Assembly: GCA_900549715.1 (NCBI GenBank)
Contig: URPK01000001.1
Location: forward strand, 310,001 to 374,000
DNA length: 64,000 nt
From: an uncultured Collinsella sp.
Lineage (GTDB): Bacteria; Actinomycetota; Coriobacteriia; Coriobacteriales; Coriobacteriaceae
Reading direction: 5' to 3'
The notes below the pieces were generated by a model. That model saw only the letters and a program-made list of their open reading frames with translations, did no database searches and was not told where the DNA came from. Each line of letters starts with the position of its first letter. Within the stretch, counting starts at the first letter, position 1. Positions 23,988 through 32,883 of the stretch are shown here, piece by piece. A program made the translations under genes and the position numbers.

Positions 23988-24770
23988 TTAGCGGGCGCAG
24001 GACGTGCCGGCGCTCAGATGATTGATAAGACTTGCCTGGTAGGCGGCACCAAAGCCGTTGTCGATATTGACGACCGAAACGCCGCTGGCGCAGGAGTTGA
24101 GCATGGCGAGCAGTGCGGCCACGCCGCCAAAGTTCGCGCCATAGCCCACGCTGGTGGGGACGGCGATGACCGGACAGCTCACAAGGCCTCCGATGACGCT
24201 CGCCAGGGCGCCTTCCATGCCGGCGATGGCGATGACCACCTGCGCCTGGGCAAGTTCCTCAGCATGCGCGAGCAGGCGGTGCAGGCCGGCGACACCCACG
24301 TCGTAGAGGCGATCGACCTCGTTGCCGTAGAACTCGGCCGTCAACGCGGCTTCCTCGGCAACGGGCAGGTCGCTCGTGCCGGCGCAGGCGACGACGATGC
24401 GTCCGTTGCCGTTGGGGGAGGGCTTGCCACCCACGAGGGCGAGCTGGGCGTCCGGGACATATCCCAGGTCGATGCCGTTGCCGAGGAGCTCCGAGGTGCG
24501 GGCTGCCTTTTCGTCGTCCAGGCGCGTGACCAGGATGCGCTCCTGGCCGGCATCGAGTAATGCTTTGATAATGGCGGCAATTTGCTCGGCGGTTTTACCG
24601 GCGCCGTAGACAACTTCGCCGGCTCCTTGGCGCACCCCGCGCGAAAGGTCGAGCTGTGCAAAGCCCAAATCGGCGGTCGGAGCCGTCTGGATGCGCGTGA
24701 GGGCGTCGGCAGGGGTGACAGCTCCGCCGGCAACATCGCTCAGCAGCTGCTCTAGATCTCGCTTATCCAT
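23988..24770 (-). CDS. larB: Nickel pincer cofactor carboxylase LarB
   Basis: LarB carboxylates and hydrolyses nicotinic acid adenine dinucleotide to start the nickel-pincer cofactor (260 aa). The C-terminal half has the AIR-carboxylase-like fold signature (CAGTSDLPVAEEAALTAEF, GMEGALASVIGGLV, PTSVGYGANFGGVAALLAMLNSCASGVSVVNIDN split over its length). The N-terminal part (LEQLLSDVAGGAVTPADAL) is also typical. The ATG at 24770 sits seven bases after GAAGGGAA and is preferred to a start 11 codons earlier. First gene of larB-larC-tetR, behind an operator-like palindrome. The third maturation gene, larE, is not in this window. Confidence 0.92.
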   Translation of the reverse strand: MDKRDLEQLLSDVAGGAVTPADALTRIQTAPTADLGFAQLDLSRGVRQGAGEVVYGAGKTAEQIAAIIKALLDAGQERILVTRLDDEKAARTSELLGNGIDLGYVPDAQLALVGGKPSPNGNGRIVVACAGTSDLPVAEEAALTAEFYGNEVDRLYDVGVAGLHRLLAHAEELAQAQVVIAIAGMEGALASVIGGLVSCPVIAVPTSVGYGANFGGVAALLAMLNSCASGVSVVNIDNGFGAAYQASLINHLSAGTSCAR

Positions 24771-24814
24771 ATATGTTCCCTTCGACGGCGCAAAGTTTAG
24801 CACTCAAAGGGTAT

Positions 24815-24848
24815 GTTTCCGAACACTAAAGCAGAATTGTTCGGAAAC
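24815..24848 (-). promoter_or_regulatory. Operator-like inverted repeat before larB
   Basis: Perfect 11-bp arms GTTTCCGAACA (24815-24825) and TGTTCGGAAAC (24838-24848), 12 bases apart, 45 bases upstream of the larB ATG. The size and spacing suit a TetR-family dimer pair; the co-transcribed tetR is the obvious candidate. The same motif is not found before larA. Confidence 0.6.
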
Positions 24849-24884
24849 TATAGGACAGACTGATTCAATTGCTAGACGGATTGG

Positions 24885-25520
24885 CTAGTCGCGCAGGATG
24901 ATGTCCATGGCGAGCATCAGATTGCGCTCGTCGATGGCAAACGGGGCGGCCTCGCGCGTCTTGGGCTTGGCACAAAACGCGATGCCCGTGCCCGCGGCCT
25001 GAATCATGGGGATGTCGTTGGCACCGTCGCCGATCGCGACGGTGTGGGCCATATCGACGCCGCACTCAACTGCCCAATCTAGCAGCTGGATGAGCTTGGA
25101 CTCCTTGGTCACGATGTCTGCCGCCAGCTTGCCGGTGAGCTTGCCGTCTACGACTTCCAGGCGGTTAGCCAGGCAAAAGTCGATGCCCGCGGCGGCCACG
25201 ATCTTGTCGGCAACCTCGTGGAAGCCACCGCTTACCACGCCGACCTTCCAGCCCTTGCTATGCGCCGAGCGCACAAGCTCCAGCGCGCCGGGGGTAAATG
25301 TCGCACGCTCAAAGGTGCGCTCGAACACGCTCTCGTCCAGGCCGGCGAGCAGCCCCACGCGCTCCTCGAGCGCCTGCTTAAAGTCAAGCTCGCCGCGCAT
25401 GGCGCGCTCGGTAATTTGCGCTACCTGCTCGCCCACGCCGGCCTCCTCGCCCAACAGGTCGATGACCTCCTGGTTGATGAGCGTGGAGTCGATATCCATA
25501 ACGATGAGGCGTGCAGTCAT
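24885..25520 (-). CDS. serB: Phosphoserine phosphatase
   Basis: HAD-superfamily phosphatase (211 aa) for the last step of serine synthesis. The catalytic DxDxT motif is at residues 9-13 (MDIDSTL), followed by the SerB cap region (GEQVAQITERAMRGELDF), motif II SGGF (VGVVSGGFHEVADKI), the motif III Lys and motif IV GDGANDIPM. It lacks the ACT domain seen in some SerB proteins. The ATG at 25520 follows GAAAGG; an earlier frame opening has no such site. It lies 114 nt upstream of larB on the same strand but is separated from it by the operator and is probably an independent unit. Confidence 0.93.
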   Translation of the reverse strand: MTARLIVMDIDSTLINQEVIDLLGEEAGVGEQVAQITERAMRGELDFKQALEERVGLLAGLDESVFERTFERATFTPGALELVRSAHSKGWKVGVVSGGFHEVADKIVAAAGIDFCLANRLEVVDGKLTGKLAADIVTKESKLIQLLDWAVECGVDMAHTVAIGDGANDIPMIQAAGTGIAFCAKPKTREAAPFAIDERNLMLAMDIILRD

Positions 25521-25713
25521 GGCGGGCCTTTCCGAGTGCAGTTGTATTGGGGCACATTGTCGCACGCCGCACGCCTGTGCGACGGCCAGGCCGCGTCAAT
25601 TGTTTCGTCTCCGTCAAGTCTTTGGGCAGGAGCTACTTTTTCGCGGCACATCGACACAGGTGCGATAAGATAGAACGCCATGTCTGGCTGCGCGGTTTAC
25701 GCAGGCCGGGCAA

Positions 25714-25755
25714 ATCTGTACGACGCCGCCCGGAACGACACGGGGCGGCACAGAT
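25714..25755 (+). promoter_or_regulatory. Leader hairpin before aspS
   Basis: ATCTGT (25714-25719) and GCCGCCC (25725-25731) pair with GGGCGGC (25743-25749) and ACAGAT (25750-25755). The stem ends just before the AAAGGAGG ribosome site. It lacks the conserved T-box sequences, so it is not a canonical T-box leader; a role in translation control is only a possibility. Confidence 0.4.
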
Positions 25756-25776
25756 CCATAAAGGAGGATCACTGGT

Positions 25777-27564
25777 ATGAGCCAGACCCGTCCCATCGAC
25801 GAGCATTCCATGCACACCCGTACCTGCGGCGAGCTTCGCCGCGAGAACGTGGGCGAAGAGGTCACCCTCACCGGTTGGGTGAGCCGTCGCCGCGACCACG
25901 GCGGCCTTATCTTCTGCGACCTTCGCGACCGTGAGGGCATCACGCAGCTCACCTTCGACCCCGAGCACTCCGACGGCGATGCCTTTAAGATCGCCGAGAC
26001 CATGCGTCCCGAGTGGCCCATCAAGATTCACGGCGTCGTGCGCGCCCGTGGCGAGGAGACCACCAACACCAAGCTCGAGACCGGCGAGATCGAGGTTCTG
26101 ACCGACCACGCCGAGGTGCTCAACACGTCCGTCACCCCGCCGTTCCAGATCGAGGACGGCATCGAGACCAGCGAGGACACCCGTCTGCGCTATCGTTATC
26201 TGGACCTCCGTCGTCCCGAGATGATGGCCAACCTCAAGCTGCGCTCCGATTTCACCTTTGCCATTCGCGAGGCGCTGCACAACCGTGAGTTCATGGAGGT
26301 CGAGACGCCCTCCCTGTTCAAGTCCACGCCCGAGGGCGCCCGCGACTTCATCGTCCCCAGCCGCATCCAGCCGGGTAACTTCTACGCCCTGCCGCAGTCC
26401 CCGCAGCTTCTGAAGCAGCTGCTCATGGTCGGTGGCGTCGAGCGCTACTACCAGGTTGCCAAGTGCTTCCGCGACGAGGACCTGCGCGCCGACCGTCAGC
26501 CCGAGTTCACCCAGGTCGATATCGAGATGTCCTTCGTGGACCAGAACGACGTCATGAGCGCGCTCGAAGAGGTCCTGTCCGATGCCTTCGGCCGCATGGG
26601 CGTCGAGATGCCCAGGCCGCTGCGTCGCATGGACTACTGGGAGGCCATGGACACCTATGGCTCCGACAAGCCCGATACCCGCTATGGCATGCACTTGGTC
26701 GACCTGACCGACATCTTCGCCAACTCCAAGTTCAAGGTCTTTGCGACTGCCGCGAACGAGGAGGGCTCTGTCGTTAAGGCCATCAACGCCAAGGGCGCCG
26801 GTGCCTGGGCTCGCGCCAAGATCGATAAGCTTGCCGGCGTGGCTTCCACGTTTGGCGCCAAGGGCCTGGCCTGGATCGCTTTCCGCGAGGACGGCTCCAT
26901 CAACAGCCCCATCGTCAAGTTCTTCTCGGACGAGGAGATGGCCGCCCTGCGCGAGCGCATGGACGTCGAGCCCGGCGACCTTGTGATGTTCGCCGCCGGC
27001 CCGCGCCTGCTCTCCGACGAGATCCTGGGCGGCATGCGTTCCCACATGGCTAACGCGCTCGAGATCAAGCGCGAGGGCCACGACTTCCTGTGGGTCGTCA
27101 ACTTCCCGCTGTTCCACTGGGACGAGGACCGCAAGGCTTACGCTGCCGAGCACCAGCCCTTCACCCTGCCGACCGAGACCGACATCGCCAAGATCGAGGC
27201 CAATCCGTTGGCAGCCGGTTCTTGCACCTACGACTTTGTCATGGACGGCTTTGAGGCCGGTGGCGGCGGTATGCGTATCCACAACGCCGAGATGCAGATG
27301 TCCATGCTCAAGCTCCTGGGCTTTACCGAAGAGCGCGCCGAGTCTCAGTTTGGCTTCCTCATGGAGGCGCTCAAGTTTGGTGCGCCCCCGATGGGCGGTT
27401 TTGCTCTGGGCCTGGACCGCGTGTGCATGCTGCTCACCGGTTCCGACTCCATCCGCGACGTCATGGCGTTCCCCAAGACGGCCAGCGGCTCCGACCTCAT
27501 GTCGGGCGCCCCGAGTGCCGTTAGCGGCGCCCAGCTCAAGGACGTTAGCCTGCGCCTGATGTAG
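25777..27564 (+). CDS. aspS: Aspartate--tRNA ligase
   Basis: Class II synthetase (595 aa) of the bacterial AspRS type. An N-terminal OB-fold anticodon domain (GWVSRRRDHGGLIFCDLRDREG) is followed by motif 2 (FRDEDLRADRQPEFTQVD), a GAD insertion domain in the middle and motif 3 (GLDRVCMLL) near the C-terminus. The bacterial length and GAD insert argue against an archaeal-type enzyme; whether it is discriminating or also makes Asp-tRNA-Asn is not decided here. The Shine-Dalgarno AAAGGAGGA is nine bases before the ATG. Confidence 0.97.
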   Translation: MSQTRPIDEHSMHTRTCGELRRENVGEEVTLTGWVSRRRDHGGLIFCDLRDREGITQLTFDPEHSDGDAFKIAETMRPEWPIKIHGVVRARGEETTNTKLETGEIEVLTDHAEVLNTSVTPPFQIEDGIETSEDTRLRYRYLDLRRPEMMANLKLRSDFTFAIREALHNREFMEVETPSLFKSTPEGARDFIVPSRIQPGNFYALPQSPQLLKQLLMVGGVERYYQVAKCFRDEDLRADRQPEFTQVDIEMSFVDQNDVMSALEEVLSDAFGRMGVEMPRPLRRMDYWEAMDTYGSDKPDTRYGMHLVDLTDIFANSKFKVFATAANEEGSVVKAINAKGAGAWARAKIDKLAGVASTFGAKGLAWIAFREDGSINSPIVKFFSDEEMAALRERMDVEPGDLVMFAAGPRLLSDEILGGMRSHMANALEIKREGHDFLWVVNFPLFHWDEDRKAYAAEHQPFTLPTETDIAKIEANPLAAGSCTYDFVMDGFEAGGGGMRIHNAEMQMSMLKLLGFTEERAESQFGFLMEALKFGAPPMGGFALGLDRVCMLLTGSDSIRDVMAFPKTASGSDLMSGAPSAVSGAQLKDVSLRLM

Positions 27565-27587
27565 GCGAGCGGCTACATATTGCTTGC

Positions 27588-27622
27588 AACGAGGGAAGGA
27601 CGCGCGCCTTCCCTCGTTTTTT
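27588..27622 (+). terminator. Terminator of aspS
   Basis: Perfect 12-bp stem AACGAGGGAAGG / CCTTCCCTCGTT with a 7-base loop, followed by TTTT. Confidence 0.9.
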
Positions 27623-27662
27623 ATGCGCCGAGGTTGTGGGGGCATGGGATGGCCGGGCGTCG

Positions 27663-27867
27663 CGGAAAGTGCGTCCCGGAATCTGCGTCCAGAACGGGTC
27701 GCGCTTTCCCAAAGGGGGTCCTCTGGGAAAGCGCGACCCAGAATTCGGCAAAATAATGGGGCACAGTTTCCGGTTGAGCGGTCTAACGGAAACTGTGCCC
27801 CAGAATGAGCACTCAAAACGGGACAGGCTTTCCGCAACAACTGTCTGGCGGAAAGCCCGTCCCAGTT
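27663..27867. repeat. Tandem array of three 16-bp-stem hairpins
   Basis: Three hairpins at 27696-27739, 27757-27802 and 27820-27863 recur every 61-63 bases. Each has two 16-base arms; the first two are perfect, the third has one A-C mismatch. Loops are 12-14 bases. The arms share GGG at the foot and TTTCC near the loop but differ between them, with matching changes in the opposite arm. CCAGAA follows the first two hairpins, and CCAGTT follows the third. A degenerate half unit lies at 27663-27694. The array sits between aspS and the convergent LacI gene. Confidence 0.75.
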
Positions 27868-27869
27868 TC

Positions 27870-28886
27870 TTATAGCGAGTCTCTCTGAACGAGCTGCATG
27901 TGCATGACGGTGGTGGTTGGCTTGGCACCCTTGATCATGTCGAGCGCAATGTTGGCGGCCATGTGGCCTTCTTCGCGCAGGGGCTGGCGGACGGTCGTGA
28001 GCGCGGGGACGCAGCGCGTCGCAATCTCGTGATCGTCGAAGCCGACGACAGAAGCGTCCGCCGGAACGGATAGGCCTGTCTCGTTGAGCGCGGTGATGAC
28101 GCCAGCCGCGATACGGTCCGATCCGCAGAGCACGCCATCGAAAGCAATCTCGCGCGCGAGGATCTGGTGCATGGCCTGATAGCCGTCTCCGCTGTTCCAG
28201 CCGGTATAGATAACGTTTGCGTCTGGGAGGTCTTCGCCCAAGACGGCGCGGTAGCCGCGCAGGCGGTCGACAACAGCGGGGTTGTCTTGCGGTCCCAACA
28301 CGGCGACGATATCTTTGCGCCCGCGCTCTTTCATAGCGAGCGCTGCAAAGCGTCCGCCCTCTTCGTCGTCAGAGTAGACTGTCGAGAACACATCGCGATA
28401 GGGGTGGCCCTCGAGCTGGCCGCACAACACGGTGGGTACACCCAGCTCGCGCAGCACCTCGAGCAGCTCGCTGCCCTTGTAGGGGGAGACGTCGATCACG
28501 GCGTCGAACGAGCGGCGCTCAAAGTGCTCGCGTGCGCGGTTGCGCTCATGCGTAGAAGACGCCTGCAAGATAACGGGCAGATAGGACGACTCCGACAGTT
28601 CCTCGGTAATGCCGCTCAAAAACTCGCTATAGGTGGGGTCGCTGAAGAGTTCACTCAGGGGCTCGGTCACGAGCACGGCGATGATTTCCGTGCGCCCGAC
28701 AGCGAGCGCTCGGCCACGAGCGTTGGGGACAAAATTGACTTCCTTGGCCGCCGCGCGGACGCGCTTTTTGGTTTCCTCGCTAATGCGGGGCGAATCGTTG
28801 AGGGCGCGCGATGCCGTGGAGCGCGACACGCCGGCAGCTGCGGCAACCTCGGCAAGCGTAGGTGCGGTGCGAACTGGTTGGGTCAT
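27870..28886 (-). CDS. LacI-family regulator of the ebg locus
   Basis: Repressor (338 aa) with an N-terminal LacI helix-turn-helix (LAEVAAAAGVSRSTASRALNDSPRISEETKKRV) and a periplasmic-binding-protein-like sensor domain (VCG-to-SDRIAAGVITAL region, VVGFDDHEIA). It is transcribed divergently from ebgA, and the shared 376-bp gap holds three CAACCGGTTG palindromes, the expected operator type for this family. The inducer is most likely a galactoside or a transglycosylation product. AGGAG lies before the ATG. It plays the role of EbgR, although the E. coli gene is arranged differently. Confidence 0.9.
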   Translation of the reverse strand: MTQPVRTAPTLAEVAAAAGVSRSTASRALNDSPRISEETKKRVRAAAKEVNFVPNARGRALAVGRTEIIAVLVTEPLSELFSDPTYSEFLSGITEELSESSYLPVILQASSTHERNRAREHFERRSFDAVIDVSPYKGSELLEVLRELGVPTVLCGQLEGHPYRDVFSTVYSDDEEGGRFAALAMKERGRKDIVAVLGPQDNPAVVDRLRGYRAVLGEDLPDANVIYTGWNSGDGYQAMHQILAREIAFDGVLCGSDRIAAGVITALNETGLSVPADASVVGFDDHEIATRCVPALTTVRQPLREEGHMAANIALDMIKGAKPTTTVMHMQLVQRDSL

Positions 28887-29129
28887 GGCGTCTCCTGGAA
28901 AATGCGGTCGAAGTTGTCACTGATATGGGCTGGTGCGGATACAGCTTACTATAGTGCGCCTGAACAGCGTTCATGATATCCGGCCACTGGTGGCATTTCA
29001 CGTTCAAGCTGCTGTTGAACATGGCTTGCACGGGCGGGGCATAGATGGGCGCGGCCGTTGTCCGCCGCCTGGGAATGCTGTTTTGCGCTGAGTTTCGATA
29101 CGCAGGGTGACATAAGTGTCGTGGTTGTA

Positions 29130-29227
29130 CAACCGGTTGCACCGTTAACCCGACCAAATCGACCGTTCAGCGGACAACCGGTTGCACAGTTTTTTTGCAT
29201 CGCCCGTAAGATAAGGACAACCGGTTG
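29130..29227 (+). promoter_or_regulatory. ebgA promoter with three LacI-type operators
   Basis: CAACCGGTTG occurs at 29130-29139, 29175-29184 and 29218-29227, each followed by CAC; spacings are 45 and 43 bases, about four helical turns. Operator 2 overlaps the -35 (TTGCAC, 29182-29187) and operator 3 lies just after the -10 (TAAGAT, 29207-29212; 19-bp spacer). This is a classic looping repression layout for the divergent LacI protein. Confidence 0.75.
29142..29171 (+). promoter_or_regulatory. CCGTT direct-repeat box, copy A
   Basis: CCGTT at 29142 and CCGTTCA at 29163, starts 21 bases apart, joined by a partly conserved AAATCGA segment. The same box lies upstream of uxaC (40073) and the symporter (45022). 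It ends 10 bases before the ebgA -35. Confidence 0.55.
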
Positions 29228-29262
29228 CACAAGAATCACTACGATGACGAAGGAGCATCACC

Positions 29263-32200
29263 ATGGACGCCATTAACGATTGGGAAAACCAAGCGCTCAC
29301 CCACAGGAACCGCCTGGCACCCCATGCGTACTTTATGGGCTACGAGACCGCCGATCTCGCCGCTACGTACAGCCGCGAGCTGTCGCGCGGATTTGTCCAG
29401 CTGTCCGGCTCGTGGCAGTTCCGCCTCTTTGAGGGCCCAGCTGCCGTCTCCAACGAGGAGCTCTCCACGTACAAGCCCGAGTGGGATCACGTGGAGGTTC
29501 CGCACCTGTGGCAGGTGGACGGCTATGGCAACCTTGCCTACACCGACGAGGGTTTCCCGTTCCCGGTGGACCAGCCGTTCGTTCCCTCCGACGACCCCAC
29601 GGGCGTTTACCAGCGCATCGTCAACCTTCCCGCCATCCCCGCCGGCGCTCGCGAGATCATTCGCTTCGACGGCATCGAGAGCTATGGCGAGCTGTACGTC
29701 AACGGCCAGTTTATCGGCATGACCAAGGGCTCGCGTCTGTCCGCCGAGTTCGACGTGACCGACGCGCTCGTCGAGGGCGACAACCTGTTTGCGGTCAAGG
29801 TCCTGCAGTACAGCGATGGCAGCTATATCGAGGACCAGGATATGTGGTGGGCTTCGGGCATCTTCCGCGATGTGTACCTTATGCAGCGTCCCGCCGCGCA
29901 CCTGGTCGACTTTAGGTTCCGCACGCACCGCGAGGGCGATGCCGCTCTGATCACGCTCGATACGGTGGCCGAGGGCGCTACCCGCGTCGTGTTTACGCTC
30001 AGCGATGGCGAGAACGTGGTCGCTACGGGCGAGTGCGTCGACGGCCATGCCGAGTGCAGCGTTGCCGATGCCCACTTCTGGAACCCCGAGGACCCCTTCC
30101 TCTATGACCTTACGTTTGAGGTCTACGACGGTGACGAGGTCAGCGAGTACGTTCCGCATCGCCAGGGCCTTGCCGAGGTGACGGTCGAGGGCAATCATAT
30201 CTACCTCAACGGCACCTACTTTAAGATGCATGGCGTCAACCGCCACGATCACGACGATCACAAGGGCCGCGCCGTGGGCCTCGATCGCATGCGCCGTGAC
30301 CTGGAGCTCATGAAGCGACACAACATCAACGCGGTGCGCACCTCTCACTATGCCAATGACACGCGCTTCTACGAGCTGTGCGATGAGTATGGCATCATGC
30401 TGGTCGCCGAGACCGATATGGAGAGTCACGGCTTCGAGAATATCGGCAATATCGCCCTGGTCACCGACGACCCGGCATGGGAGCCGGCCTACGTCGACCG
30501 CATTGAGCGCCTGGTGATGCAGGAGCGCAACCACGCCTGCATCATTATGTGGTCGATGGGCAACGAGAGCGGCTATGGCTGCAACATCCGCGCGATGTAC
30601 GCCAAGGCTCACGAGCTCGATGATCGTCCGGTCCATTACGAGGAGGACCGCAACGCCGATACCGTCGACGTCATTTCCACGATGTACTCCCGTGTGTCGC
30701 AGATGAACGACTTTGGTGAGCATCCGTTCCCCAAGCCGCGCATCAACTGCGAGTACGGCCACTCCATGGGCAATGGCCCCGGAGGCCTGTCCGAGTACCA
30801 GGAGGTCTTCGATCGCTGGGATTGCATCCAAGGCCAGTTTATCTGGGAATGGTGCGACCACGGTTTGGCTGCTGTGACCGAGGACGGCGTTGCTTACGAT
30901 ATGTATGGTGGCGACAACGGCGATTACCCCAACAACAGCAACTTCTGCATCGATGGCATGGTGTTCCCTTGGCAGCAGCCGAGCCCGGGCCTCACTGAGT
31001 ATGGCCAGGTCATCTGCCCGGTTCGCATGGCTTATGACACCGAGGCGGGCGAGCTGACCGTCACGAACAAGCGCTGGTTTACTACCCTCGAGGATGTCTG
31101 CCTGTCGGCGGAGACCCTGGTAGACGGCGATGTAGTGTGCCGCAAGACGCTTATGCCCGGCGCGGTGGCTCCCGGCGAATCCGTCCAGCTGCCACTGGTG
31201 ATTCGCGAGGCCGCGGTAGGCGAGACCCTGCTGACCGTGTGCGCCTACACCATGGCGGCTCACGCCTGGTGCGAGCCGATGTTCCAGCTGGGCGCAAGCC
31301 AGTTTGCCATCGCAAACCATCCGGCGCCGGCCATCGCCGCCCCCGCTCGTCCTGAGCTTACGGTCGAGGAGACCGAGCAGGAGATCCGCATTCACTCCCT
31401 CAACGGCGAGCTGACCTTCAGCAAAGTCAACGGTACCGTGAGCGAGTGGAAGGCATCCGGCCGCGACGTAATGGCCTCTGGTCCCCAGGTTGGTTTTTGG
31501 CATCCGCTCGTCGACAACCACGCTCAGGAGTATGACTCCCTGTGGAAGGACAACTTCATCGATGTGATGCAGACGTCTACCCGCAAGGTTTCTTGGAAGC
31601 AGGACGGCAATGCGGTCGTCGTTACCGTGAGCCAGCGTATCGCTCCTCCCGTCCGCGCGTTCGGCATGCGCGTCGAGCTCGTCTACACCGTGCTTCCGAG
31701 CGGTCGCGTCGACCTCAAGGTTTCCGGCGAGCCCTACGGCGATTACTCGGATATCATCCCGCGCATCGGCATCTCCTTCGAGGTCCCCGGTTGCAATCGT
31801 GCCGTCGAGTGGTATGGCCACGGCCCGGGCGAGAACTATCCGGACTCGCTGCGCGCCAACCCGGTCGGTCATTACCGCACTACGGTCGACGACATGTTCA
31901 CGCCCTACGTTATGCCTCAGGACTGCGCCAACCGTGAGGGTACCCGCTGGGTTGCCCTGCGCTCCAGTCACGGTGACGGCGTGTTGGTGACTCGTCCGGC
32001 TGATGCCGCCTCCAACCCGTTCTCGTTCTCGGCATGGCCCTATAGCTGCGAGGCAATCGATAACGCCAAGCACGTCTACGACCTTGTCAAGGGCGATACG
32101 GTCACGGTCAACATCAACGACCAGCTGCTCGGCCTTGGCTCGAACTCTTGGGGTTCCGAGGTGCTCGATTCCTATCGCACCCGTTTTGAGAGCTTCAGCT

Positions 32201-32271
32201 TTGAGGTGTCCCTGCGACCGCTGACGTCTGCCGATCTGGCTCAGGCGCTGGCACCCATTAAGGAGGCATAA
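29263..32271 (+). CDS. ebgA: Beta-galactosidase large subunit, EbgA type (GH2)
   Basis: Glycoside hydrolase family 2 beta-galactosidase (1002 aa), cytoplasmic, hydrolysing lactose or other beta-galactosides. Its order of motifs follows E. coli EbgA throughout (NRLAPHAYF, YTDEGFPFPVDQPFVPSDDPTG, YVNGQFIGMTKGSRL, EDQDMWWASGIFRDVYL). The acid/base Glu435 lies in MGNESGYG and the nucleophile Glu497 in CEYGHSMGN. The C-terminal domain ends with LLGLGSNSWGSEVLDS. There is no signal peptide. The ATG is behind AAGGAG. The small EbgC subunit follows after 3 nt. Either lactose from the host diet or galactosyl side chains of plant pectin could be the natural substrate. Confidence 0.95.
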   Translation: MDAINDWENQALTHRNRLAPHAYFMGYETADLAATYSRELSRGFVQLSGSWQFRLFEGPAAVSNEELSTYKPEWDHVEVPHLWQVDGYGNLAYTDEGFPFPVDQPFVPSDDPTGVYQRIVNLPAIPAGAREIIRFDGIESYGELYVNGQFIGMTKGSRLSAEFDVTDALVEGDNLFAVKVLQYSDGSYIEDQDMWWASGIFRDVYLMQRPAAHLVDFRFRTHREGDAALITLDTVAEGATRVVFTLSDGENVVATGECVDGHAECSVADAHFWNPEDPFLYDLTFEVYDGDEVSEYVPHRQGLAEVTVEGNHIYLNGTYFKMHGVNRHDHDDHKGRAVGLDRMRRDLELMKRHNINAVRTSHYANDTRFYELCDEYGIMLVAETDMESHGFENIGNIALVTDDPAWEPAYVDRIERLVMQERNHACIIMWSMGNESGYGCNIRAMYAKAHELDDRPVHYEEDRNADTVDVISTMYSRVSQMNDFGEHPFPKPRINCEYGHSMGNGPGGLSEYQEVFDRWDCIQGQFIWEWCDHGLAAVTEDGVAYDMYGGDNGDYPNNSNFCIDGMVFPWQQPSPGLTEYGQVICPVRMAYDTEAGELTVTNKRWFTTLEDVCLSAETLVDGDVVCRKTLMPGAVAPGESVQLPLVIREAAVGETLLTVCAYTMAAHAWCEPMFQLGASQFAIANHPAPAIAAPARPELTVEETEQEIRIHSLNGELTFSKVNGTVSEWKASGRDVMASGPQVGFWHPLVDNHAQEYDSLWKDNFIDVMQTSTRKVSWKQDGNAVVVTVSQRIAPPVRAFGMRVELVYTVLPSGRVDLKVSGEPYGDYSDIIPRIGISFEVPGCNRAVEWYGHGPGENYPDSLRANPVGHYRTTVDDMFTPYVMPQDCANREGTRWVALRSSHGDGVLVTRPADAASNPFSFSAWPYSCEAIDNAKHVYDLVKGDTVTVNINDQLLGLGSNSWGSEVLDSYRTRFESFSFEVSLRPLTSADLAQALAPIKEA

Positions 32272-32274
32272 GCC

Positions 32275-32730
32275 ATGCATGTCTTTAACTCGCGCGCCGA
32301 TTTCGACGCTCAGATGAAGTCCGTCAAGAAGTGGATGCGCACCGGCCAGGCGCTCGATGGCGTTGCCGACCTACAGCACGACGTGGCTTACTCCATCGGC
32401 GACTCGTTGGTTTACTGGTGGGTCTATGCCCGCGAGGCCGCAACCGCCGACCTGGTCGGTCACCGTCGCTACCATGCCGTGCTCGCTCCGCTCGACGGCG
32501 GCCTGACCGTCGAGGTCGCCCCCAAGGCAGGCCTCACCTGCACCCGCGCTTACAGCGATATCGATGATCGCGAGCGCTTTGAGGGGGCGGGGGAGACCGT
32601 GACGATTCCCGCCGGCGGCGTTGCCGTCGTCGAAATTGACGAGGCCTACCGTGTCGTGGCCGATGCCGCGGATTCCCGCGTCGTGGTACTGCACGTGACG
32701 GTCGAAGGTTATTCCTTCCCCAACAAGTAG
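32275..32730 (+). CDS. ebgC: Beta-galactosidase small subunit, EbgC type
   Basis: Small cupin-fold subunit (151 aa) of the YhcH/YjgK/YiaL (DUF386) family, needed for full activity of EbgA in E. coli. Matching stretches include KKWMR near the start, VAYSIGDSLVYWW, GHRRYHAVL, the acidic RERFEGAGETV and a C-terminal VLHVTVEG. The start overlaps the ribosome site AAGGAGG at the end of ebgA, so the two subunits are translationally coupled in one-to-one stoichiometry. Confidence 0.92.
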   Translation: MHVFNSRADFDAQMKSVKKWMRTGQALDGVADLQHDVAYSIGDSLVYWWVYAREAATADLVGHRRYHAVLAPLDGGLTVEVAPKAGLTCTRAYSDIDDRERFEGAGETVTIPAGGVAVVEIDEAYRVVADAADSRVVVLHVTVEGYSFPNK

Positions 32731-32883
32731 TATTCGTCCGTTTGGACGTTTGCTTTGCGCCGTTAAGGGGGATGGCTTTGTTGACTCCCTTTTCCCCATT
32801 CCCCTTAGCAGGTGCGCCGTCCGTGTTCGCACTTGCAGCTCGGACGGGTTTAGATGACATTTAATAGATGATTGGGAGGGCTT

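Noticed and set aside
25640..25776. T-box riboswitch before aspS (and before hisS)
   Set aside because: No AGGGTGG-type T-box sequence, specifier loop or antiterminator was found, only a simple stem.
27663..27867. CRISPR array
   Set aside because: The repeats are not constant and there are no spacers; each unit is a self-complementary hairpin.
29239..32280. A 1013-codon open frame antisense to ebgA, and similar long antisense frames under ppc, feoB and the flavoprotein genes
   Set aside because: They mirror the codon pattern of strong GC-rich genes, have no family resemblance and no ribosome sites; they are shadow frames.
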